DNA from: Flavobacterium keumense
GTDB lineage: Bacteria > Bacteroidota > Bacteroidia > Flavobacteriales > Flavobacteriaceae
Reading direction: 5' to 3'
Length of the DNA stretch: 64,000 nt
Assembly (NCBI RefSeq): GCF_029866485.1
Contig: NZ_CP092332.1
Span: 1,116,001 to 1,180,000 of the forward strand
Below are positions 1 to 9,157 of this stretch, in pieces. Position 1 is the first letter of the stretch; each line of letters starts with the position of its first letter. The notes below the pieces were generated by a model, which was given only the letters and a program-made list of their open reading frames with translations, was not told the origin of the DNA and made no database searches. A program made the translations under genes and the position numbers.

Positions 1-21
1 AGATAATTTTACTAAACTCAT
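1..21 (-). CDS. Start of a gene running off the left edge, possibly a bifunctional nuclease (DUF151) protein
   Basis: On the minus strand an ATG at 21-19 opens a frame reading MSLVKLS before the window ends. A flavobacterial -7 box (TATCTTTG, minus strand, 78-71) lies about 50 bases upstream, which supports a real start. The heptapeptide matches, from memory, the usual beginning of the flavobacterial bifunctional nuclease family, often found next to etfBA. Seven residues cannot prove the family, so the product is tentative. Confidence 0.4.
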
Positions 22-51
22 GTTTTCCAAATCAAATTTTCGGAAGGTTTC

Positions 52-101
52 AAAAAAAACTCTCTAAAAGCAAAGATACAAATATCATTGTTTTTAGAGA
101 G
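52..101 (-). terminator. Intrinsic terminator of etfBA, with a -7 promoter box in its loop
   Basis: Inverted arms CTCTCTAAAA (60-69) and TTTTAGAGAG (92-101) are followed on the minus strand by eight T residues. This is positioned to end the etfB-etfA transcript. The loop carries TATCTTTG on the minus strand (78-71), a perfect flavobacterial -7 box for the gene leaving the window to the left, so terminator and next promoter overlap. Confidence 0.7.
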
Positions 102-121
102 GGTTTTGCAAAATATTTCTA

Positions 122-1087
122 TTAGTGTTGTGCCTTGAACGTTTTTAATTTTTCAATTAATTGTGGTACGATTTCGAACGCATCTCCTACAATACCATAA
201 TCTGCTACTTTGAAGAAAGGCGCTTCAGGGTCGTTGTTAATTACAACTTTTACCTTAGAAGAATTAATTCCAGCAATGTGTTGAATAGCACCTGAAATCC
301 CAACCGCTATGTATAAATTGGTAGCAACTGGTTTTCCTGTTTGTCCTACGTGTTCTCCGTGAGGTCTCCAACCCAAATCAGAAACTGGTTTAGAACAAGC
401 CGTTGCTGCTCCAAGAACACTAGCTAATTCTTCAATCATTCCCCAATTTTCAGGCCCTTTTAGTCCACGCCCACCAGAAACAACAATGTCGGCATCAGCA
501 ATAGAAACTTTTCCGGAACTTTTTTCTACTGAAGTTACTTTTACGTTAAAATCGGCAGCATCAATAGTTGGGTTGAAGTCTTCTTCGGTTAATGAAACGT
601 TGTTTTCAATTATTCCGTAGGAGTTTTTGGCTAAGCCAAGCACTTTTATATCTGTTGTGATTTCAGTAATAGTGAATGCTTTATTTGAAAAAGCCGTTCT
701 TTTTACTTGGAAAGGGCTGGTACTTACTGGAAGTCCTACTACGTTTGAAGTGAATCCTGCGTCTAAGCTTATGGCTACTAAAGAGGATAAATAAATACTA
801 TCTGTTGTAGAGGAAAGAACAACCACTTTAGCGCCCTCTTTTTGTGCTGCTTGTTTGATCACATCAGCGTAAGCTCTAGCAGAAAACCCAGTTAAGGCAT
901 CGTTATTTACTTTTAATACTTTGTCTACTCCGTATTTTGATAAATCCGATACGTCTCCAGCGTTGATAGTAACAGCGGTTACGGTCGTTCCTAGACTTTC
1001 AGCTACTTTTTTAGCATAAGAAGCTAATTCAAAAGCTACTTTTTTGAATTTTCCTTCGGCTGATTCTGCGTATATTAATAAAGACAT
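122..1087 (-). CDS. etfA: Electron transfer flavoprotein subunit alpha
   Basis: Alpha subunit (321 aa) of the soluble heterodimeric flavoprotein that carries electrons from acyl-CoA and related dehydrogenases to the quinone pool. The N-terminal half is the nucleotide-fold domain. The C-terminal half holds the FAD domain, seen as GGRGLKGPENW near residue 205 and the stretch PHGEHVGQTGKPV followed by GISGAIQHIAGI near 245-275. Length is normal for the family. It lies 76 bases downstream of etfB on the same strand and shares its terminator, so the two are almost certainly one operon. The start is the first ATG after etfB. Confidence 0.95.
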   Translation of the reverse strand: MSLLIYAESAEGKFKKVAFELASYAKKVAESLGTTVTAVTINAGDVSDLSKYGVDKVLKVNNDALTGFSARAYADVIKQAAQKEGAKVVVLSSTTDSIYLSSLVAISLDAGFTSNVVGLPVSTSPFQVKRTAFSNKAFTITEITTDIKVLGLAKNSYGIIENNVSLTEEDFNPTIDAADFNVKVTSVEKSSGKVSIADADIVVSGGRGLKGPENWGMIEELASVLGAATACSKPVSDLGWRPHGEHVGQTGKPVATNLYIAVGISGAIQHIAGINSSKVKVVINNDPEAPFFKVADYGIVGDAFEIVPQLIEKLKTFKAQH

Positions 1088-1163
1088 GGTTATAAGTTTA
1101 AGTGTTTAAATTGATTAAAAAGTTGAAGTGTTTGGTAAGTTCCGGAACACTATTAACTGATTA

Positions 1164-1910
1164 CTAAATTACTTTGGCTTCGTTGTGTAATAAATTGATT
1201 AACTCGTCTATTTGGTCAGCGGCAATTAGTTTTACGGCTGATTTTGGTGCTGGTTTTTCAAATTGGACCGATTTTGTATTCACGTTTGCTGCAATAGGTT
1301 CTAGAACTGTGATTACTTTAGTACGCGCAGTCATAATTCCTCTCATGTTAGGGATGCGAAGGTCTTTTTCTTCTACTAATCCTTTCTGGCTACCAATTAT
1401 TAAAGGAAGGGTAGTGCTTACGATTTCTTTTCCGCCATCAATTTCGCGATTTGCAGTTACGTTAGTACCTTCAATAGTTAAGCCTACACAAGAATTTACA
1501 AAATTATATCCTAGGATGCCAGCGATCATACCAGGCACCATTCCTCCATTATAATCTAGGGATTCTTTTCCCGCAATAATAAGGTCATATCCTCCTGTTT
1601 TAATTACTTCGGCTAATTGTTTAGCAACGAAAAAACCATCAGTAGGGTTGGTATTAATACGAATAGCTTCATTAGCACCAATCGCTAGTGCTTTTCGAAG
1701 TGTTGGTTCCGTTTCTGGACCGCCAACATTAACAACAGTTACGACGGCTCCTTGTTGTTCTTGGAACCAAATAGCACGTGTTAAACCAAACTCGTCGTTA
1801 GGGTTGATTACGTATTGCACTCCGTTAGTGTCAAATTCAGAATCTCCATTAACAAAGTTGATTTTTGAAGTAGTATCAGGCACGTGGCTGATGCAAACTA
1901 ATATTTTCAT
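1164..1910 (-). CDS. etfB: Electron transfer flavoprotein subunit beta
   Basis: Beta subunit (248 aa) of ETF, the partner of EtfA; in this family it binds AMP and contacts the dehydrogenases. It begins MKILVCISHVPDT, typical of the family, and contains the recognition-loop region around LRKALAIGANEAIRI and the segment AGKESLDYNGGMVPGMIA. Length is standard. It is the first gene of the etfB-etfA operon. A TAAATTTG box on the minus strand (1952-1945) is a fair -7 candidate about 35 bases upstream, although no good -33 TTG was seen. Confidence 0.95.
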   Translation of the reverse strand: MKILVCISHVPDTTSKINFVNGDSEFDTNGVQYVINPNDEFGLTRAIWFQEQQGAVVTVVNVGGPETEPTLRKALAIGANEAIRINTNPTDGFFVAKQLAEVIKTGGYDLIIAGKESLDYNGGMVPGMIAGILGYNFVNSCVGLTIEGTNVTANREIDGGKEIVSTTLPLIIGSQKGLVEEKDLRIPNMRGIMTARTKVITVLEPIAANVNTKSVQFEKPAPKSAVKLIAADQIDELINLLHNEAKVI

Positions 1911-1975
1911 AGAGGTGTTATTTACAGATTTGTTAAATGCCCTACAAATTTAAAATAATAAATCGGAATATTTAC

Positions 1976-1987
1976 TATGCGCGCATA
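1976..1987. repeat. 12-bp perfect palindrome between etfB and pdhB
   Basis: TATGCGCGCATA is a perfect dyad in an otherwise AT-rich divergent intergenic region. It lies upstream of the candidate etfB promoter and about 145 bases before the pdhB promoter. It could be an operator; nothing in the sequence identifies a binding protein. Confidence 0.4.
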
Positions 1988-2131
1988 ATATTTTTTGTAA
2001 AATTTAATTTTTTTCTTGGAACATAGCGATATCTTTATTGTAGCCGTCTTGGCAACCTAAGATAAGTGAATATCCAGAAAAATCTCCTATTATTTTAGGT
2101 GATTTTATGCTTTTAAGTAATATAAAATATT

Positions 2132-2139
2132 TATTTTTG
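2132..2139 (+). promoter_or_regulatory. -7 promoter box of pdhB
   Basis: TATTTTTG fits the flavobacterial TAnnTTTG -7 consensus and lies 32 bases before the pdhB ATG. The -33 element is weak (T-rich, no clear TTG). Confidence 0.55.
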
Positions 2140-2171
2140 CGTTTCAAAAAATACACATACAACAAACAACT

Positions 2172-3149
2172 ATGAGAACGATACAATTTAGAGAGGCCAT
2201 TTGCGAAGCGATGAGTGAAGAAATGCGTCGCGATGAATCCATTTACTTAATGGGTGAAGAGGTTGCTGAATATAATGGTGCTTATAAAGCGTCTAAAGGA
2301 ATGCTTGCAGAATTTGGTGATAAGAGGGTTATTGACACTCCAATTGCTGAGCTTGGTTTTACTGGAATCGCAGTAGGTTCAGCAATGAATGGTTGTCGTC
2401 CAATTGTTGAATATATGACTTTCAATTTCTGTTTAGTAGGAATTGACCAGATTATAAGTAATGCTGCTAAAATGCGCCAAATGTCAGGGGGACAGTTTAA
2501 TGTACCAATAGTTTTTAGAGGACCAACAGCTTCTGCAGGACAATTAGGTGCGACTCACTCACAAGCGTTAGAGAACTGGTTTGCTAATACTCCAGGTCTT
2601 AAAGTGGTAGTTCCTTCTACACCCTATGATGCTAAAGGATTATTAAAATCGGCCATTCGCGATGACGATCCAGTAATTTTTATGGAGTCAGAACAAATGT
2701 ATGGTGATAAAGGAGAAGTGCCAGATGGAGAGTACACAATTCCTCTTGGTGTAGCTGATATCAAAAGAGAAGGAACAGATGTAACAATCGTTTCTTTTGG
2801 TAAAATTATTAAAGAAGCATTTATAGCTGCAGATGAATTGGCTAAAGAAGGTATTTCATGTGAAATTATCGACCTAAGAACTGTGCGTCCAATGGATCAT
2901 GATGCTATTTTGGCTTCTGTTCGAAAAACAAACCGATTGGTTGTTTTAGAAGAGGCTTGGCCGTTTGCAAGCGTGTCTTCAGAGATTACTTATATTGTTC
3001 AAGAAAGGGCTTTTGATTATTTAGATGCTCCAATTCAGCGTATTACTACTGCGGATACTCCGGCTCCTTATTCGCCAGTTTTATTGAAAGAATGGTTGCC
3101 TAATTCAGAAGATGTGATTAAAGCTGTTAAAAAAGTATTGAACAAATAA
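2172..3149 (+). CDS. pdhB: Pyruvate dehydrogenase E1 component, beta subunit
   Basis: Beta chain (325 aa) of the thiamine-diphosphate-dependent alpha2beta2 E1 component, which decarboxylates pyruvate and acetylates the E2 lipoyl group. The N-terminal transketolase-like pyrimidine-binding domain (about 1-180) includes GEEVAEYNGAYKASKGM and IDTPIAELGFTGIAVG. The C-terminal transketolase domain (about 190-325) includes the conserved DLRTVRPMD segment. Length is standard for the family. The alpha subunit and E2 genes are not in this window, so the gene stands alone between divergent etfBA and the DUF5686 gene. The start at ATG 2172 sits 32 bases after a good promoter box. Confidence 0.93.
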   Translation: MRTIQFREAICEAMSEEMRRDESIYLMGEEVAEYNGAYKASKGMLAEFGDKRVIDTPIAELGFTGIAVGSAMNGCRPIVEYMTFNFCLVGIDQIISNAAKMRQMSGGQFNVPIVFRGPTASAGQLGATHSQALENWFANTPGLKVVVPSTPYDAKGLLKSAIRDDDPVIFMESEQMYGDKGEVPDGEYTIPLGVADIKREGTDVTIVSFGKIIKEAFIAADELAKEGISCEIIDLRTVRPMDHDAILASVRKTNRLVVLEEAWPFASVSSEITYIVQERAFDYLDAPIQRITTADTPAPYSPVLLKEWLPNSEDVIKAVKKVLNK

Positions 3150-3202
3150 CTATTTGTTGCTGTTAATTGCCTAAAGGCAATAAGTATAATCTTTATCTTT
3201 GT

Positions 3203-3240
3203 AATCTTCATCAGATTTTTATTTGGTGAAGATTTTTTTT
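3203..3240 (+). terminator. Hairpin plus T-run just upstream of the DUF5686 gene
   Basis: Arms ATCTTCATC and GGTGAAGAT pair over about 9 bp and are followed by a run of T. It can end the pdhB transcript. A perfect -7 box (TATCTTTG, 3194-3201) lies immediately before it and the next ATG (3246) immediately after, so a transcript starting there would carry the hairpin as its whole 5' leader. Confidence 0.6.
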
Positions 3241-3245
3241 AAGTT

Positions 3246-5735
3246 ATGAAGTTGAGTTTCTCAAAAATTAGTTTATTATTTTTTCTTATTTTATCTCAGT
3301 TTATTTTTGCACAAACTAAGGTAAGTGGAGTGGTATTAGATAAATTGAATCAACCTATTCCATTTGCGAATATTGTGTTTAAAAAATCTAATGTAGGAGT
3401 AGTTGCTAACGAAGATGGACATTTCTATATCGAATCTTCTCAAAAATTTACAGATTTAATTGTTTCTGCTACAGGATTTTCTGAAAAAGAAATACATCTG
3501 AATGAATCAGTTACTTATAATTTCAGGGTACAGCTTAAAGAGATGGAAGCCCTGAAAGAAGTAGTTATTTTTACTGGAAAAACATCTAAAAAAAATAATC
3601 CTGCTTTAGAGATACTCAGAAAAATATGGGAGAGAAAACGTAAAAACGGCTTGTTTCAGTTCAACCAATACCAAATGGAAAAATACGAAAAGGTAGAATT
3701 TGATATGAATACTATCGATAGTGCATTTATGAAGAATAAAATCTTCAAAGGTATGGAGTTTGTTTTTAAACATGTCGATACTTCTAAAGTTACTGGAAAA
3801 ACCTATTTGCCTATTTTTATTAATGAATCTTTGTCAGAGGTGTATGGTGACAACCGTCAGAAAAAGGTAAAAGAAAAACTAAAAGCAAACAAAACGTCTG
3901 GTTTTGAGGGGAATCAACAAATTTTGTCTTTTATTAAAGATTTGTATAATGACTATTCCATTTATAATAATCATCTCACTTTTTTTGACAAGAGTTTTAC
4001 AAGTCCACTGTCCAGAACAGGAATAGATGTTTATAATTATGTATTAAGGGATAGTGCTTATATTGATAATAAAAAATGTTACAATATTTTATTTTATCCA
4101 AGGAGAAAAAATGAACTGACATTTAAAGGTGATTTTTGGGTGAATGACACCACATTTGCTATTAAGAAAATCAATATGGCGGTAACTAAGAGCGCTAACA
4201 TCAACTGGATTAAAGATATCTACATTGAACAAGAATTTGAAGTGATGAACGACTCTGTTTTCTTGTTGACTCGAGATTATATGATGTCAGATTTTGCTTT
4301 AAATAAAAAAGAAGATTCTAAAGGAGTTTATGGCAAACGCACCACACTGTACCGTAATCATCAATTCAATCAAGAAAAACCGCTAGCTTTTTATAAAGAA
4401 GAAGTTAATTTTATTGACAACGATGTGTATAAAAAATCCGAAGAATTTTGGCATGAAAACCGTTTTGAAAAATTAAACAAAGACGAAGCAGGGGTGTATA
4501 AAATGTTAGACACACTGCAAACGGTTAAAAAATTCAAACAAATGTATAATCTGGTATCCATTTTAGGGAGTGGTTATGTTGAATTTAAAAATTTTGATTA
4601 TGGACCTATATTTTCTTCTTTTGGGTTCAATGAAGTAGAAGGAGTTCGACTCCGAGTTGGAGGGCGAACTTTTTTTGGGCCGAATGATCCTTGGCGTGTA
4701 CAGGTTTTTACGGCCTATGGATTGAATGATCAAAAGTTCAAATATGGATTGTCAGGAAAATGGATGATTGACAAGAAAAACCGAGTTATTGTTGCCGCAG
4801 GGAATAGGAGAGATATTGAGCAAATAGGTGCTAGCTTGACAACAACTAATGATGTAATGGGACGAAGTTTTGCTTCTTCGGCTTTATTTACTACGGGCAG
4901 TAATGGGAAACTTACTAATATTAATTTGACCAACCTGTCTGTTGAAGTAGAGCCAATAAAAAATTTGATTTTTCAACTCGGAATCTCCCATCGGACATTA
5001 GCATCAGCATCACCTACTTTTAGTTTAGATTATTTTACTAATGCTACTAGAACTGCTACTCAAAGTGAGGTAAAACAGTCTGAGGCAAATATTCAAATAG
5101 AATACATGCCTAACAGAAAAACAATTGGATATGGAGTGGAGAGAGACGTGGTGGACAACCCTTATAGTCGTTTTTTCATTAATTACAGTCATGGATTTAA
5201 AGGGGTATTGAATAGCGATTTTAAATATGAAAAAATACAATTGTTTTATAAACAACCTATTATTATAGGTCCTCTAGGAAGAACTAACATTACTTTAGAA
5301 TTAGGAAAGACCTTTGGGACTATCCCTCTAGGATTAATGAGTGTAATTCCTGGGAACCAAACCTATTTTACCATTGAAAATACGTTTAGTAATTTGAATT
5401 TCTATGAATTTGTTAGTGATCAATATGCTACTTTGAAATGGGATCATAATTTTAATGGGCGTATATTTTCTCGTATTCCTTATTTACGAAAATTAAATTG
5501 GCGTGAAATAATTGGAATAAGAGGCGTTTATGGAAGTATTTCAGATGAAAATCGATTGATCAATGCCTCAGGTTTAGTTTATAACGCTCCTGAAAATATC
5601 TATTGGGAATATAGTGCAGGTATAGGTAATATATTCAAAGTGTTCCGTATCGATTTTTCGTGGAGGGGCAGTTATTTAAACACTACAGATGCTACTAAAT
5701 TTGCTATTAAAGGTTCTTTTGGGTTTTATTTTTAA
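3246..5735 (+). CDS. DUF5686 family outer-membrane protein with carboxypeptidase-regulatory-like domain
   Basis: An 829-residue exported protein. A signal peptide (about 1-23, ending at IFAQ) is followed by a beta-sandwich carboxypeptidase-regulatory-like domain (about 24-105, VSGVVLDKLNQPIPFANIVF). The long remainder is rich in alternating aromatic and hydrophobic strands and ends in Phe (GSFGFYF), as expected for an outer-membrane beta-barrel. This matches the Bacteroidota DUF5686 family, whose role is not established. It is monocistronic: pdhB upstream has its own terminator candidate and ppa downstream has its own promoter. The barrel is inferred from sequence character. Confidence 0.82.
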   Translation: MKLSFSKISLLFFLILSQFIFAQTKVSGVVLDKLNQPIPFANIVFKKSNVGVVANEDGHFYIESSQKFTDLIVSATGFSEKEIHLNESVTYNFRVQLKEMEALKEVVIFTGKTSKKNNPALEILRKIWERKRKNGLFQFNQYQMEKYEKVEFDMNTIDSAFMKNKIFKGMEFVFKHVDTSKVTGKTYLPIFINESLSEVYGDNRQKKVKEKLKANKTSGFEGNQQILSFIKDLYNDYSIYNNHLTFFDKSFTSPLSRTGIDVYNYVLRDSAYIDNKKCYNILFYPRRKNELTFKGDFWVNDTTFAIKKINMAVTKSANINWIKDIYIEQEFEVMNDSVFLLTRDYMMSDFALNKKEDSKGVYGKRTTLYRNHQFNQEKPLAFYKEEVNFIDNDVYKKSEEFWHENRFEKLNKDEAGVYKMLDTLQTVKKFKQMYNLVSILGSGYVEFKNFDYGPIFSSFGFNEVEGVRLRVGGRTFFGPNDPWRVQVFTAYGLNDQKFKYGLSGKWMIDKKNRVIVAAGNRRDIEQIGASLTTTNDVMGRSFASSALFTTGSNGKLTNINLTNLSVEVEPIKNLIFQLGISHRTLASASPTFSLDYFTNATRTATQSEVKQSEANIQIEYMPNRKTIGYGVERDVVDNPYSRFFINYSHGFKGVLNSDFKYEKIQLFYKQPIIIGPLGRTNITLELGKTFGTIPLGLMSVIPGNQTYFTIENTFSNLNFYEFVSDQYATLKWDHNFNGRIFSRIPYLRKLNWREIIGIRGVYGSISDENRLINASGLVYNAPENIYWEYSAGIGNIFKVFRIDFSWRGSYLNTTDATKFAIKGSFGFYF

Positions 5736-5817
5736 TAGAGAATTAATGCGAAAAAGGTAGCTATTCAGCTCAAATTTCGAGTGTCTTATTCTGTAACAGA
5801 ATAACTCTTATTTTTTC

Positions 5818-5847
5818 TTGTAAAAACGTATAGTTTCTGTACCTTTG
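5818..5847 (+). promoter_or_regulatory. Promoter of ppa
   Basis: TTG (5818-5820), 19-base spacer, TACCTTTG (5840-5847): a full match to the flavobacterial TTG-N19-TAnnTTTG promoter. The ppa ATG lies 35 bases downstream. Confidence 0.8.
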
Positions 5848-5881
5848 CACCCAAATTTAAAAGAATAATACAACAAATAAA

Positions 5882-6412
5882 ATGACTGCAGACAAATTAA
5901 AAACTTTCGACGTTTTAATCGAAATACCAAGAGGGAGTAGAAATAAGTACGAGTACGATTTCAAAATTAGAAGAATGCGTTTTGATAGAATGTTATTTTC
6001 TTCAATGATGTATCCAGCGGATTATGGATTTATTCCTGAAACCTTGGCTTTAGACGGAGATCCATTGGACGTTTTAGTATTAATTAACGAGCCTACTTTT
6101 CCTGGTTGTGTGATGGAAGTAAAGCCAATAGGAGTTTTTCATATGGCAGACGATAAAGGACCAGACGAGAAAGTAATTTGTGTACCTGTTTCTGATCCAA
6201 TTTGGAATTCATTAAACGATTTAAGCGATGTAAACCCTCACTTAATTAAAGAAATTGAACATTTCTTCCAAGTATACAAAGATTTAGAAAATAAACAAGT
6301 AGATGTAGAAGGTTGGGGAGATGTAAACGAAGCATATGCTATTATTAAAGAGTGTACAGAACGTTTTGATGCTATCGAAAATAAACCAAAAAACCTGTTT
6401 AGTATCAAATAA
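5882..6412 (+). CDS. ppa: Inorganic pyrophosphatase, soluble family I
   Basis: Cytoplasmic enzyme (176 aa) that hydrolyses pyrophosphate to two phosphates and so drives biosynthetic reactions forward. The family I signature DGDPLDVLVL appears near residue 60 with its metal-binding aspartates. The upstream IEIPRGSRNKYEYD and the YPADYGFIPET loop are typical. Length matches bacterial family I enzymes. It has its own promoter (5818-5847) and a terminator behind it, and is followed directly by the gene for the membrane pyrophosphatase, so two unrelated PPi-consuming enzymes are adjacent. Confidence 0.96.
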   Translation: MTADKLKTFDVLIEIPRGSRNKYEYDFKIRRMRFDRMLFSSMMYPADYGFIPETLALDGDPLDVLVLINEPTFPGCVMEVKPIGVFHMADDKGPDEKVICVPVSDPIWNSLNDLSDVNPHLIKEIEHFFQVYKDLENKQVDVEGWGDVNEAYAIIKECTERFDAIENKPKNLFSIK

Positions 6413-6434
6413 TTTTATTGAGTAATATTTAAAA

Positions 6435-6469
6435 AAAAAGCAATATTCTGTTAAGAGTATTGCTTTTTT
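6435..6469 (+). terminator. Terminator of ppa
   Basis: AAAAGCAATA (6437-6446) pairs with TATTGCTTTT across a 12-base loop and is followed by T residues. It separates ppa from hppA transcription. Confidence 0.8.
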
Positions 6470-6522
6470 GTTTAAATTCGTTCGTTATCAATGAATTATT
6501 AATTAAAACCAAAATTATTTTT

Positions 6523-9078
6523 ATGAATGAATTTATGCTTTACTTGCCAATAACATTGGCATTGTTCGGATTAATTTTTATGTTTTTAAAAGCGGCTTGG
6601 GTGAATAAACAAGACGCAGGAGACGAAAAAATGCAAAGTATTTCAAAAAGTATTCAAGAAGGAGCAATGGCATTCTTAAAAGCTGAGTACAGAATTTTAG
6701 CCATTTTTGTGGTAATTGCTTCTGTAGCATTGTTTTTTGTTTCGAAGTTTTCAGGAGCTTCCCATTGGATGATAGTAGTTGCCTTCATTTTTGGAGCTAT
6801 TTTTTCTGCTTTAGCTGGAAATATAGGGATGCGAATTGCTACACAATCAAACGTTAGAACTACTCAAGCTGCAAAGACTAGTTTGCCACAAGCACTGAAA
6901 GTTTCCTTTGGAGGAGGAACAGTGATGGGATTAGGCGTAGCAGGTTTAGCCGTTTTAGGGTTGAGCATATTTTTTATATTATTTTTAAATCAATTCATGG
7001 GAGATGTTGAAAAATCTTTCTATGATAATATGTCAATGGTTTTAGAAACATTGGCTGGTTTTTCATTAGGAGCAGAATCTATTGCTTTATTTGCCCGTGT
7101 TGGAGGAGGTATTTACACAAAAGCAGCAGATGTAGGTGCTGATTTAGTGGGAAAAGTAGAAGCCGGTATTCCAGAAGATGATCCTCGTAATCCAGCAACT
7201 ATTGCAGATAACGTAGGAGATAATGTGGGTGATGTTGCAGGAATGGGAGCTGATTTATTTGGGTCTTATGTAGCTACTGTTTTAGCATCGATGGTTTTGG
7301 GTAATTATATTATCAAAGACATGAGCGAAGCAAATGGAGTACAATTCTCGGATGCTTTTGGAAACATGGGGCCTATACTTTTACCACTGGTTATTGCAGG
7401 TGTGGGAATTCTGGCTTCAATTGTAGGAACATTTTTTGTAAAAATCAAAAATAATGAAGCTAAAGAAGCAGAGGTTCAAGGAGCTTTAAATTTAGGAAAT
7501 TATGTTTCTTTAGGGTTAACAGTAATTGCTTGTTGGTTTTTAATCAAACAAATGCTACCAGAAACTATAAAAATGAATTTCTTTGGAGAAGGAATCAAAG
7601 AAATTCCTTCCCGACATGTGTTTTATGCGACGTTGGTAGGGTTAGCTGTAGGTTGGTTGATCTCGGCTATTACAGAATATTTTACAGCCTTAGGGAAAAA
7701 ACCAGTTTTGAATATTGTTCAAAATTCGTCAACTGGAGCAGCAACAAATATTATTGCAGGATTAGCAACAGGAATGAAATCTACATTCGGCTCTGTTATT
7801 TTATTTGCAGCGGCTATTTGGGGAGCTTATGCTTTAGCAGGTTTTTATGGTGTGGCAATCGCTGCTTCAGCAATGATGGCAACTACTGCCATGCAATTAG
7901 CAATTGATGCTTTTGGACCTATTGCTGATAATGCTGGTGGTGTTGCAGAGATGAGTGAATTACCTAAAGAAGTGCGCCAAAGAACAGATGTATTGGACTC
8001 AGTTGGTAATACAACTGCTGCTGTAGGTAAAGGGTTTGCAATCGCATCCGCGGCGTTAACTGCCCTAGCTTTATTTGCTGCCTATGTAACCTTTACAGGA
8101 ATTGAAGGAATTAATATTTTTAAAGCAGATGTTCTTGCAGCATTGTTTATTGGAGGAATGATACCCGTAGTTTTCTCTGCTTTAGCAATGCAATCTGTTG
8201 GAAAAGCAGCGATGGATATGGTAAACGAGGTACGTCGTCAGTTTAGAGAGATTCCAGGTATTATGGAAGGTACAGGAAAACCTGAATACGGAAAATGTGT
8301 AGATATTTCAACTAAAGCTGCTTTACGAGAAATGATGTTGCCGGGTGCAATTACTATTATCACTCCAATAGTAGTTGGAATCCTTATGGGAGCTGAAGCA
8401 TTAGGAGGGTATATGGCAGGAGTATGCGTTTCTGGTGTGCTTTGGGCTATTTTTCAAAATAATGCAGGTGGTGCTTGGGACAATGCTAAAAAATCATTTG
8501 AAGCAGGTGTGATGATTAATGGAGAGATGACTTTTAAAGGTTCGGATGCACACAAAGCAGCGGTGACCGGTGACACTGTTGGTGATCCTTTTAAAGATAC
8601 TTCAGGACCTTCAATGAATATCTTAATTAAATTAACTTGTTTAGTAGGCTTGGTTATTGCTCCAATTTTAGGAGGACATTCAATGGAAGACAAAAAAGAA
8701 ATGACCTGTACTATTGAAATGAAGTCTTCTTGTGCTAAAGGAGAAATGATGGGCAATTGTGATATGAGCAAATGTGCCACTATGACTAAAGACGAATGTG
8801 CTGCTATGTGCGACAGTTTGAAATGTACTCCAGAGCAAAAAGAAATGTGTTTGTCTCATTATGATGCCAACGGAAAATTCATTGCTAAAAAAGACAATGA
8901 AGAAAAAGATTGTTGTGCTAAAAAAGGCGAAGCTAAAAAACAAGTCAATGTTCAAATGAGCAACGAAAATGGTAAAGCTAAAGCAACGGTAACTATTTCT
9001 GAAAACGGAAAACAAACCGTTCAGGTTTTTAAAGGTACTGAAGCTGAGGTAAAAGCTAAAGTAGAAGCTATTAAATAG
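6523..9078 (+). CDS. hppA: Membrane-bound ion-translocating pyrophosphatase with Cys-rich C-terminal extension
   Basis: Polytopic membrane pump (851 aa) that couples PPi hydrolysis to H+ or Na+ transport. The core (1 to about 720) has the catalytic block [19 protein letters not shown] at 219-237 and [19 protein letters not shown] before it. Ala at 499 (GNTTAA) is the residue associated with K+-dependent enzymes, where K+-independent ones carry Lys. The ion-gate glutamate expected near 247 is Gly (DLFGSY), while a Glu occurs at 185 (GAESIALF), suggesting a relocated gate. Residues 721-851 are an unusual extension with ten Cys and many Met. ATG 6523 was chosen because the longer frame from 6460 starts inside the upstream terminator. 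Confidence 0.93.
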   Translation: MNEFMLYLPITLALFGLIFMFLKAAWVNKQDAGDEKMQSISKSIQEGAMAFLKAEYRILAIFVVIASVALFFVSKFSGASHWMIVVAFIFGAIFSALAGNIGMRIATQSNVRTTQAAKTSLPQALKVSFGGGTVMGLGVAGLAVLGLSIFFILFLNQFMGDVEKSFYDNMSMVLETLAGFSLGAESIALFARVGGGIYTKAADVGADLVGKVEAGIPEDDPRNPATIADNVGDNVGDVAGMGADLFGSYVATVLASMVLGNYIIKDMSEANGVQFSDAFGNMGPILLPLVIAGVGILASIVGTFFVKIKNNEAKEAEVQGALNLGNYVSLGLTVIACWFLIKQMLPETIKMNFFGEGIKEIPSRHVFYATLVGLAVGWLISAITEYFTALGKKPVLNIVQNSSTGAATNIIAGLATGMKSTFGSVILFAAAIWGAYALAGFYGVAIAASAMMATTAMQLAIDAFGPIADNAGGVAEMSELPKEVRQRTDVLDSVGNTTAAVGKGFAIASAALTALALFAAYVTFTGIEGINIFKADVLAALFIGGMIPVVFSALAMQSVGKAAMDMVNEVRRQFREIPGIMEGTGKPEYGKCVDISTKAALREMMLPGAITIITPIVVGILMGAEALGGYMAGVCVSGVLWAIFQNNAGGAWDNAKKSFEAGVMINGEMTFKGSDAHKAAVTGDTVGDPFKDTSGPSMNILIKLTCLVGLVIAPILGGHSMEDKKEMTCTIEMKSSCAKGEMMGNCDMSKCATMTKDECAAMCDSLKCTPEQKEMCLSHYDANGKFIAKKDNEEKDCCAKKGEAKKQVNVQMSNENGKAKATVTISENGKQTVQVFKGTEAEVKAKVEAIK

Positions 9079-9097
9079 TTTTCGTTTTAATACCAAT

Positions 9098-9129
9098 AAA
9101 AATGCCTCAATTTTTTGAGGCATTTTTTT
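9098..9129. terminator. Bidirectional terminator between hppA and the convergent kinase gene
   Basis: AAAATGCCTCAA pairs with TTGAGGCATTTT around a short T loop, followed by T7 on the plus strand and a shorter T-run on the minus strand. Confidence 0.85.
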
Positions 9130-9157
9130 ATAAATCTAAACCAAGAAGCAATAAAGA

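Noticed and set aside
6460..6522. Longer N-terminus for the membrane pyrophosphatase
   Set aside because: It would start inside the ppa terminator hairpin; ATG 6523 begins directly with the first membrane helix.
8680..9123. Open frame on the minus strand opposite the Cys-rich tail of the pyrophosphatase
   Set aside because: It encodes mostly Phe/Ser low-complexity sequence and is the antisense shadow of the Lys/Glu-rich coding strand.
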